NCBI GenBank assembly: GCA_943845485.1
Contig: CALTNV010000127.1
Coordinates: 1 to 8,116 of the forward strand
Length of the DNA stretch: 8,116 nucleotides
Origin: an uncultured Flavobacteriales bacterium
Lineage (GTDB): Bacteria; Bacteroidota; Bacteroidia; Flavobacteriales; CALTNV01
Direction: 5' to 3'
Each line of letters opens with the position of its first letter. Within the stretch, counting starts at the first letter, position 1. The notes under the pieces were generated by a model that worked only from the letters and a program-made list of their open reading frames with translations, had not been told where the DNA came from and searched no databases. This document shows, one piece after another, positions 1 through 5,860 of this stretch. The position numbers were made by a program, and so were the translations under genes.

Positions 1-951
1 CGCTAATAAACGAATCATTAAAGCAAAAGGCTTTGTAAACATCCCTAAAACCTCAACAGGAACCATAATAGGCAACAACCATTTTGGAACCCCTGGCGTA
101 TTAAAAATATGCCCCCAATAAGATTTGTTTGCGCTAAACGTAGTAATAAAAAAAGTAACCAATGCCAACACTAAAGTTACAGCGATATTACCCGTTAAGT
201 TTGCAGTACCTGGAAAGATTGGAATTAAACCTAATAAGTTATTTACCCAGATAAAGAAAAATACCGTTAATAAAAAAGGCATATACTTATCTACTTTGGT
301 TGCTGTGATATTTGGACGAACAATCTCATCTCTAACAAAAACAATAATAGGCTCCATAAAAGACTGTAATCCTTTTGGCGCTCTAGTGTTTTTCTTGTAA
401 GCTTTAGCAACAGATAAAAACACTACTAATAAAATAAAAATTGACAACCACATAGAAAACACATTCTTAGTAATAGAAAAATCTAATGTTTTTTCAGCAT
501 TTAAAGCCTCATGTGTTTCGTGATCTAAATGCAAAGAAGTTTCACCTTCTTTTAGCATATATATTTTCTCGTGATTTTTAACAAAGTTCATCCCTTTTTT
601 AGAAACAACAACTTGCCCTTTATCATCATGATGAAATTCTGATGATAAAAATGTTACCAAACCATTATCTGTATATAAAATAACAGGTAAAGGAACGGTT
701 ACGTCTCCAACAACATGAAACTCATGTGCATCTCCAATATGATGAGAGATCATTTCTTTCATGTTAAAAACTTTCGCTTCTTCCTCGTGATGTTGAACAT
801 CAGCGTGAGTACCTTCATGATTTTGATCATGCTGTACAGTTTGATTATCGGTAGCGAATAAAGTACCTGCACTTAACAGTAGTGCTAAAGTAAACATTTT
901 TGCTTTGTTAAAAATTGAAGCCATCATGGAAAACATCTTATGTTTAATCAT
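1..951 (-). CDS. atpB: F1F0 ATP synthase subunit a (AtpB), 3' end cut off by window edge
   Basis: Subunit a forms the proton half-channels beside the c-ring in the inner membrane. The 317 codons present encode a signal-like hydrophobic stretch (about residues 18-33), a His-rich periplasmic segment (His 41, 45, 49, 54, 55, 70, 71, 76, 79), a further soluble stretch to about 160, and helices near 164-186, 224-246 and 254-273. The sequence stops at IRLLA, in which Arg314 corresponds to the essential arginine (E. coli aArg210), so the last helix and C-terminus lie beyond base 1. The motif DAHEFH and the long N-terminal domain are typical of Bacteroidota AtpB. The ATG at 951 directly follows an in-frame TAA. 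Later in-frame ATGs at 936, 927 and 924 fit the upstream promoter box better (see findings). The rest of the atp operon is expected to follow to the left. Identity is near certain; the start is not. Confidence 0.96.
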   Translation of the reverse strand, partial: MIKHKMFSMMASIFNKAKMFTLALLLSAGTLFATDNQTVQHDQNHEGTHADVQHHEEEAKVFNMKEMISHHIGDAHEFHVVGDVTVPLPVILYTDNGLVTFLSSEFHHDDKGQVVVSKKGMNFVKNHEKIYMLKEGETSLHLDHETHEALNAEKTLDFSITKNVFSMWLSIFILLVVFLSVAKAYKKNTRAPKGLQSFMEPIIVFVRDEIVRPNITATKVDKYMPFLLTVFFFIWVNNLLGLIPIFPGTANLTGNIAVTLVLALVTFFITTFSANKSYWGHIFNTPGVPKWLLPIMVPVEVLGMFTKPFALMIRLLA

Positions 952-963
952 TTAATTTGATTG

Positions 964-971
964 CAAAAGTA
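964..971 (-). promoter_or_regulatory. Bacteroidota -7 promoter box (TACTTTTG) for atpB
   Basis: Read on the minus strand, this is an exact match to TAnnTTTG, the -7 consensus of the Bacteroidota housekeeping sigma factor. A weak -33-like GTTTC lies at 991-995. Transcription would begin near 956-960, only a few nucleotides before the ATG at 951. This gives the ATP synthase genes their own promoter in addition to any read-through from the sprE operon. Confidence 0.6.
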
Positions 972-1001
972 GGTAATAATGATGTATAAAGAAACTATTT
1001 A

Positions 1002-1019
1002 TCTTATTTTTTAATAAGA
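1002..1019. repeat. Small inverted repeat upstream of atpB
   Basis: The arms TCTTATT (1002-1008) and AATAAGA (1013-1019) are perfect complements around a 4-nt TTTT loop. The site lies about 45-60 nt upstream of the inferred atpB transcription start and has no following T-tract on the minus strand, so it is a poor terminator. It could be an operator or simply AT-rich chance. The same arms recur at 7847-7873. Confidence 0.3.
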
Positions 1020-1079
1020 AATTTTATGAGAAAAATTATAAAGCTACAAAACAACGCTTATTTGGGTTAGTTTAGTAGG

Positions 1080-1436
1080 TTATTTAGGTAAAAATCTTTT
1101 AGCTTGAAAAATATATAAAAGCATAAAGCTAAAATAAGAAAAAGTAAAAAAAAGAATATATTCTTTTCTCGCTATACCTGGGTTTTTTTTAAATAGAATA
1201 AAAAATAAACTTAAACAGAATAACATTTTAAAAACACCAAATGTCATAATTATCATTCCTTTAACATCTGGTTTATTTTTAAAAAACTTGTTGACAACTA
1301 AAAAACTGGAGTTGTTTAGAATGAAATAAACACTTAAAAAAGTAATTATTAATTTTTCTGATAAACTTATAGTTGTATAGCTTGTTATAACGTATATAAC
1401 TATGGCTAATAACAAACTTTCAATGATAGTTCTCAT
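1080..1436 (-). CDS. Four-helix AtpI/DUF6168-like membrane protein next to the ATP synthase genes
   Basis: This is a 118-aa protein that is almost entirely membrane-embedded, with predicted helices at about 3-22, 28-50, 60-82 and 91-111. Helix 3 contains a buried lysine (K70 in VFKMLF), which I recall as typical of this flavobacterial family. Size, topology and position between AtpZ and AtpB match the AtpI slot of atp operons, where AtpI assists c-ring assembly or cation supply; that role here is inference. I chose the ATG at 1436, which overlaps the end of the AtpZ gene by 17 nt. A longer reading would have to begin at a TTG at 1466, overlap by 47 nt and add a polar stretch before helix 1. 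The stop is TAA at 1080-1082, and 128 nt separate it from atpB. Family assignment is from memory of sequence pattern and is moderately secure. Confidence 0.8.
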   Translation of the reverse strand: MRTIIESLLLAIVIYVITSYTTISLSEKLIITFLSVYFILNNSSFLVVNKFFKNKPDVKGMIIMTFGVFKMLFCLSLFFILFKKNPGIARKEYILFFTFSYFSFMLLYIFQAKRFLPK

Positions 1437-1683
1437 CTTCCTTTTTATTATTGGGTTTATGAACAATAAAATCTTTTAATGCTAAATACATTCCAACAAA
1501 TACACCAATTATAGATAAAGTTATGGTAAACCAAGGTGTTTCTGTCTCAAAATAACCATCTAAATAGCGCCCAGCATAATTAAAAGCAAAAATAACGCCT
1601 CCCATTACAAAAGAAAGCCCAGAATATTTTGCAAAATTCTGAGCCAACTTTTTTGTTTTGTTTTCCTTCAAATCTTCACTCAT
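1420..1683 (-). CDS. atpZ: AtpZ/AtpI family protein, two-helix ATP synthase accessory subunit
   Basis: This 87-aa protein has a lysine-rich N-terminus, helix 1 at about 20-38, a loop, and helix 2 at about 51-70 with a charged tail. The pattern G38-R-Y-L-D42, then T49-P50-W51, then glycines 60 and 64 in helix 2 is the signature of the AtpZ family (putative F1F0 ATPase accessory subunit, proposed to act in Mg2+/Ca2+ transport or c-ring assembly). Its ATG shares one base with the bactofilin stop (TAATG), and its 3' end overlaps the next membrane-protein gene by 17 nt. Translation of the three genes is therefore probably coupled. The length is normal for the family. The family call is confident; the biochemical role is known only in outline in other bacteria. 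Confidence 0.88.
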   Translation of the reverse strand: MSEDLKENKTKKLAQNFAKYSGLSFVMGGVIFAFNYAGRYLDGYFETETPWFTITLSIIGVFVGMYLALKDFIVHKPNNKKEDENYH

Positions 1684-2063
1684 TACTGTTCTTTTACTTT
1701 TTCATTCTGCATAGAAACTTGACCTCTAAATTTAGCTCCATCTTCAACTACTAACTTATCAAAAACGATTTCCCCATTAATATCTGCAGTACTTTTTAAA
1801 AACAATCTATTTTTAACATTTAATTTCCCGAGTACTTTTCCTTCTATATCTGCTGAATCACAAATAACATCCCCTTCAACAATTCCGTTTACCCCTATAA
1901 CTAATTTACCTGTTGTTTTTAATGTTCCTTCAACAGTACCATCAATTCTTATATTAGATGCACAATCTAAATCCCCTTTAACTTTTGAATTTTCAACTAT
2001 TCTATTCAATTCATTTGGTCCTGCGCTCATATTATTTTCTTCCTTATTATTACCTTTAAACAT
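1683..2063 (-). CDS. Bactofilin, polymer-forming cytoskeletal protein
   Basis: Bactofilins polymerise without nucleotide into membrane-associated filaments that position cell-wall enzymes and other envelope machinery. This 126-aa protein shows the standard single domain (about 19-115): a regular run of short beta strands separated by glycines (for example D-G-T-V-E-G, G-V-N-G-I-V-E-G, E-G-K-V-L-G), as expected of the bactofilin beta-helix. A short polar N-terminus and a charged C-terminal tail flank it. The start at 2063 gives an N-terminus MFKG, which resembles the short membrane-targeting start reported for other bactofilins, so I prefer it to the internal Met12. The gene begins 5 nt after the sprE stop and overlaps the AtpZ ATG by one base, placing it in the sprE operon. 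The M23 peptidase encoded divergently at 4970 is a likely partner. Confidence 0.92.
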   Translation of the reverse strand: MFKGNNKEENNMSAGPNELNRIVENSKVKGDLDCASNIRIDGTVEGTLKTTGKLVIGVNGIVEGDVICDSADIEGKVLGKLNVKNRLFLKSTADINGEIVFDKLVVEDGAKFRGQVSMQNEKVKEQ

Positions 2064-2068
2064 AATGT

Positions 2069-4819
2069 TTACTTAATTTTTAATTCTTTTTCAAAAAACA
2101 TTTTATATCCTTCAATATCTTTTTCGGTATACATGTTTTTATAATTAGTTATACTAATGTAAAAAACTTGATTTAATCTTAAACTTTCTGTTTCAGCAGA
2201 ACCATTAAAGATTTTAAAATATTCCTTTGCCAAATCATCATTTGCTAAATACTGACTAGTTAAAATATTTTGTCCTTTACCAATAGGCAAATAAACAACT
2301 TTTAATTTTTTTGATGAAAAAAACTTTTCATTAAAATTTGCTAATTCCTTTTTTAAGTCATTTGCATTTACTCCATCATTTAAATGTACAACAAATAAAT
2401 ATCGTTCATTTAAATCTTTTTTATAATCAATGTTTTTTATTGTACTAGGATCAACATTGACTATTTTGTCTTTCTCTACAACGCGCAGCCATTTTTCTGC
2501 TAATGGTGTAAAACTTTCATCTGGATATTTTTCTATTAATTTTTTTAATGCTGTTGCATAGGGAGGAACTGCCCCTAGCTCTCTGGTAGCCATAACTTTT
2601 AACAAGTAGTATTCTTTTAAAAAAGGATTTTCAATGGTTGAATCAATAGCAAAATTACACTTCTTCACTGCGTCTAAATACCTTTTTTGTTTATAAGATA
2701 TATAAGCTTCTTGATAGGTTTCTTTAGCTACTAACAAGTCATCTTGCTTATTTAATAGATAATCAGGGTCTATCAACATTTTTGCAAACTCACTATCTGG
2801 ATACTTTGTTAGAATTAAGTTTTTATAAAACGTTGCTTTTCCTTCATTACCTATATCTGTATAAATTCTGTATAGCTGATAATAAGTTGCATTTGTTTTG
2901 TTAGAAACTGGGTAATTACTTAATAAATCTTCAAACAAATTAATCGCTTTATCGTATTCAACTAATCTTTCCTTATAAATTAATCCGGCATCGTAGTAAG
3001 CCTCAATAATTAAACTATCAGATTTATTAAAATCTTCTGGAGTCACTAACAAATCATCATAATAATAAGCAACATCCTTATAGTTTAATTTTTTTACAGT
3101 ATCAGTTAAAGCATCACTAGTTTGGTCATCCACAGCAAAAGCATCTTCTAATATACTATTTGCTTTATTTTGAACCCTCCAATAGTCTGAATCTTTAATA
3201 TCTCCCCAATAATTTTGAAAAGCGGTTTTTCCTTGACTTACTAACTGAGGATTATCAAAATAAAACAACACTTTGCCTGTTTGGTTTGATGCATTTTTTT
3301 TCATCTGAGCTAACATTTTAGCTTCAGCTTCTTTTTTCAACTGTTCTTCTTGAGCTATTTTTTTATCAATTAAACCTTCAATAAACAAATCTCTATCCGC
3401 AGCATCCATTTTAGATACACGTTGAATACTATCTTGAAAAGTGATAGTATTTAAATCAGTAACAAGTTGATTTAAACTAATTGTTTTGTTTTTGATGACA
3501 TAGTAATTAGGATAATCTTCTGGCAAAATAGCTACTGCTAGGTCATAATACTCTTGAGCACCAACATAGTTTTTATCATTAAAATAAAAGTCGGCCAACC
3601 TTAAATAGGTTTTAATTTGTTGATTAACATTTCCTGAAGTATAAGCAACAGATAGTTTTAAATATTCTTCTGCTTGATCAGGATTATTTAATTTAAACTC
3701 AATTTCAGCTAAGCCATAATAAATGATATCAAGATAAATATCGTTTTTAATATCTTTTGTCATTTTAAGTAGTTCTTTCCTTAAGTCAAGTAACTCTTCT
3801 TTATTACGTGAGCTATTTAAGATGATAGATACAAAAGAATGAAAATCTAACTCATAACTATTGCTAGCTTCTTTAGCCTTGGTAAAATATTCTATTCCTT
3901 CCGTTTTATTACCTTGAGCAGCGTATAGTTGACCTAAAATATAGTACCACCTTGCTTTAATTTGTTTTTTAGGGCCAAGATTGGTTGCTTGATTTAATTT
4001 AACAATTGCTCTTTCGTAATTTTCCTGTCTAATATAATAATCGGCATAGGTAGCTTTAAACTCAATTAAAAATTCTTGAGATAATGGTTTTAACTTGTCT
4101 TCTTTAGCTTGTGCTTTAGCTTTACTTCTTTTTTGTGCTTTTTTACTAATCTTTTGCTGTGTTTTCCAGTTAGATGAAGACATTTTTGTTTTCTTTTTCT
4201 TATCATCTTTCTTAGCCATACTAGCTAATATTTTAGCATCAGATTCAATTCTATTTTCAATATTTTCAAGTTCCACAGCGGCTTTTTCAAATTGACCAAG
4301 CTCTAACCAAGATTTTATAGAGTATAAACGTGCATTTAATTTCGTTTCTTTATCTTCATAATGCACATATACATAATCAAATATCTCATCCGATTTCACA
4401 AATTTTCTTTTGTAAAACTCTGCTTTACCAACCAGCATCCAACAATCATCAATCCATTTTATTTGTTCTTTCCCTTTTTCTTCTAAGGAGTGCCAGTTTA
4501 TATCTTGCAAACACTTTTTTATAGCCGTATCCATAGCAGGATACATAACAGATACAGACTCATCAGTACCATATTTAAAAACAGGTAAAATTTCATCATA
4601 GTCTTCGCTATAGTTAGCTTCAAAATCAGCTCGGGCTTGAGTTATTAATTCATTCGCATTAAAGTAGGCATTCCATCTTGAGGTCATATTATTAAACCCT
4701 CTATTAAAAGCTGTATTTTTTTTGCTAAAACATCCTAACAATGTAAAACACAACACAACGGCAATACCAACTGATCGATAAGGCTTTCTTAATAATGTAT
4801 AAGTTAGATTTTTTTTCAA
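2069..4819 (-). CDS. sprE: SprE/PorW-family type IX secretion and gliding-motility lipoprotein
   Basis: SprE (PorW in Porphyromonas) is an outer-membrane-associated TPR lipoprotein needed for type IX secretion and gliding. The 916-aa product has a signal peptide with lipobox LLGC (lipidated Cys30), then the family-type stretch TSRWNAYFNANE near residue 46. TPR-like helical pairs lie at about 250-460 and 605-780. A charged coiled-coil-like segment at 470-508 precedes the family motif FYFDNPQ...W-G-D...YWR (519-548). A C-terminal domain covers about 803-916. A lysine-rich low-complexity stretch at 203-244 interrupts the N-terminal helical region. The start is unusual: an in-frame TAG sits at 4835-4837 and no ATG precedes the lipobox, so translation must begin at the TTG at 4817-4819. 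It leads an operon with the bactofilin and the ATP-synthase accessory genes. Confidence 0.9.
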   Translation of the reverse strand: MKKNLTYTLLRKPYRSVGIAVVLCFTLLGCFSKKNTAFNRGFNNMTSRWNAYFNANELITQARADFEANYSEDYDEILPVFKYGTDESVSVMYPAMDTAIKKCLQDINWHSLEEKGKEQIKWIDDCWMLVGKAEFYKRKFVKSDEIFDYVYVHYEDKETKLNARLYSIKSWLELGQFEKAAVELENIENRIESDAKILASMAKKDDKKKKTKMSSSNWKTQQKISKKAQKRSKAKAQAKEDKLKPLSQEFLIEFKATYADYYIRQENYERAIVKLNQATNLGPKKQIKARWYYILGQLYAAQGNKTEGIEYFTKAKEASNSYELDFHSFVSIILNSSRNKEELLDLRKELLKMTKDIKNDIYLDIIYYGLAEIEFKLNNPDQAEEYLKLSVAYTSGNVNQQIKTYLRLADFYFNDKNYVGAQEYYDLAVAILPEDYPNYYVIKNKTISLNQLVTDLNTITFQDSIQRVSKMDAADRDLFIEGLIDKKIAQEEQLKKEAEAKMLAQMKKNASNQTGKVLFYFDNPQLVSQGKTAFQNYWGDIKDSDYWRVQNKANSILEDAFAVDDQTSDALTDTVKKLNYKDVAYYYDDLLVTPEDFNKSDSLIIEAYYDAGLIYKERLVEYDKAINLFEDLLSNYPVSNKTNATYYQLYRIYTDIGNEGKATFYKNLILTKYPDSEFAKMLIDPDYLLNKQDDLLVAKETYQEAYISYKQKRYLDAVKKCNFAIDSTIENPFLKEYYLLKVMATRELGAVPPYATALKKLIEKYPDESFTPLAEKWLRVVEKDKIVNVDPSTIKNIDYKKDLNERYLFVVHLNDGVNANDLKKELANFNEKFFSSKKLKVVYLPIGKGQNILTSQYLANDDLAKEYFKIFNGSAETESLRLNQVFYISITNYKNMYTEKDIEGYKMFFEKELKIK
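4817..4819 (-). other. TTG start codon of sprE
   Basis: On the minus strand, only non-ATG codons lie between the in-frame stop TAG (4835-4837) and the lipobox cysteine codon, and the first in-frame ATG is codon 44, past the lipidated Cys30. TTG at 4817-4819, followed by Lys-Lys-Asn, is the only conventional initiator that keeps the lipoprotein signal peptide. It is followed by a run of eight A, where a base-calling error could also hide the true start. Confidence 0.7.
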
Positions 4820-4855
4820 AAATTTATTTTTTATCTACATTTAACTACAATTCAA

Positions 4856-4863
4856 CAAAATTA
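4856..4863 (-). promoter_or_regulatory. Bacteroidota -7 promoter box (TAATTTTG) for the sprE operon
   Basis: This is an exact TAnnTTTG match on the minus strand. It predicts a transcription start near 4848-4851 and a leader of about 30 nt before the TTG start at 4819. No convincing -33 element is visible at the expected distance. It is one half of a divergent promoter pair in the 4820-4969 intergenic region. Confidence 0.55.
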
Positions 4864-4937
4864 TTTTAATTTTTCAATAAATAAGGTGTTAAATCAGAAT
4901 TTCATAAATTAAAAATCTAAAATAAGGAATTTAAAAT

Positions 4938-4945
4938 TAGTTTTG
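4938..4945 (+). promoter_or_regulatory. Bacteroidota -7 promoter box (TAGTTTTG) for the M23 peptidase operon
   Basis: This is an exact TAnnTTTG match on the plus strand, predicting a transcription start near 4950-4953 and a leader of about 20 nt to the ATG at 4970. The -33 element is weak or absent. An AGGA at 4961-4964, five nucleotides before the ATG, is a plausible ribosome binding site, although Bacteroidota depend little on such sites. Confidence 0.55.
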
Positions 4946-4969
4946 CATTAATAATGAACCAGGAACATT

Positions 4970-5857
4970 ATGCAGGAAAAAAATAAAACTTTTTATCAAA
5001 AGCTTGTTACAAAATACAAGTTGGTTGCCATGAAAGAATCTTCTTTTGAAGAGCTTTGGCATCTTAGAGTTAGTAATGCTAACTTGTTATCAATGTTTAT
5101 TGCTGGTGCAATTGTTGTTTTTACGATTAGCTTTATTCTTTTTAGCTACTCCTCTATGCAATATTTATTACCAAGCTATGGAAAAGATATTTATGGAGAT
5201 AGATATTTTGATGCAATAGAAAAAACAGATTCTCTATCAGCTAAGTTAGAATCGCAAGAAACCTACATTTACAATATTATGCTTTTACTAAAAAATGATA
5301 CGAATGCATTTAAAGGTACTATCGTTAATACAGCAGATGAAGATTCTACATTGACTAAAAATCAAGTATATCGTAAAAGCTCTAAAGATTCTATTTTAAG
5401 AAATTTAATTGAACAAGAACATTTACAAAATAAATTATCTTTTGAAGGAAATGAAGCTTTTATACACCAATCAAAATCAATCATTATACCTCCAGTAAAT
5501 GGTATTTTAATTGATTCGTTTAATCTTGAAAAAAAACATTATGGTGTTGATATTATAACCAATGAAAAAGAAAACATTAAGGCTGTTTTATCAGGAACTA
5601 TTGTTTTTAGTAGTTGGGATTACAATACAGGATATACTATTATAATACAACATCAAAATAACCTATTATCATCCTACAAACATTGCGAAACTATTTTGAA
5701 ACAAATAGGCGATAAAGTAAAAGCTAGCGAAGTAATAGGCATTGTTGGAAATAGTGGTAAATATAGCTCTGGACCACACTTACATTTTGAACTTTGGGAA
5801 AAAGAGAAAGCTGTAAACCCACTTAAATATATTATTTTTAATGAAAATAGCTTTTAA
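4970..5857 (+). CDS. Membrane-anchored M23 (LytM-type) peptidoglycan endopeptidase
   Basis: M23 peptidases are zinc enzymes that cut peptide crosslinks in peptidoglycan. This 295-aa protein has a cytoplasmic N-terminus of about 37 residues, one membrane helix (about 38-60), a periplasmic linker with a short helical region (about 80-160), and a C-terminal M23 domain (about 170-288). The LytM residue set is complete: His190-x3-Asp194 (HYGVD), His238 (YKH) and His270-x-His272 (HLHF), so it should be catalytically active rather than a degenerate LytM activator. The first 37 residues (KYKLVAMKESSFEELWHLRV within them) look conserved in type with other Bacteroidota M23 proteins and face the cytoplasm, where a bactofilin could dock. 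It is transcribed divergently from sprE-bactofilin, and its stop is 3 nt before the GH3 gene. The ATG at 4970 has AGGA five bases upstream. Confidence 0.92.
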   Translation: MQEKNKTFYQKLVTKYKLVAMKESSFEELWHLRVSNANLLSMFIAGAIVVFTISFILFSYSSMQYLLPSYGKDIYGDRYFDAIEKTDSLSAKLESQETYIYNIMLLLKNDTNAFKGTIVNTADEDSTLTKNQVYRKSSKDSILRNLIEQEHLQNKLSFEGNEAFIHQSKSIIIPPVNGILIDSFNLEKKHYGVDIITNEKENIKAVLSGTIVFSSWDYNTGYTIIIQHQNNLLSSYKHCETILKQIGDKVKASEVIGIVGNSGKYSSGPHLHFELWEKEKAVNPLKYIIFNENSF

Positions 5858-5860
5858 TAG

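Noticed and set aside
125..400. Plus-strand 91-codon open frame opposite atpB
   Set aside because: It lies wholly inside atpB on the other strand, begins at a non-ATG codon, and its Lys/Asn/Val-rich translation resembles no family; it is a shadow of the real gene.
1150..1167. Perfect 18-bp palindrome AAAAGAATATATTCTTTT
   Set aside because: It lies inside the AtpI-like coding sequence, encodes ordinary residues (around KEYILFF), and is simple AT-rich sequence; no reason to treat it as a site.
1180..1192. A-run (A AAA AAC in frame on the minus strand) as a programmed -1 frameshift site in the AtpI-like gene
   Set aside because: The -1 frame ends after about 16 codons, removing the last helix, and no downstream stimulatory structure is visible.
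1437..1466. Longer 128-aa version of the AtpI-like protein starting at 1466
   Set aside because: The start would be TTG, with a 47-nt overlap into atpZ, and the extra residues add only a polar stretch; the ATG at 1436 begins right at helix 1.
4095..4524. Two plus-strand open frames of 66 and 64 codons opposite sprE
   Set aside because: Both are antisense to well-supported sprE coding sequence. The first is Phe/Leu-rich only because it is the complement of the lysine-rich stretch.
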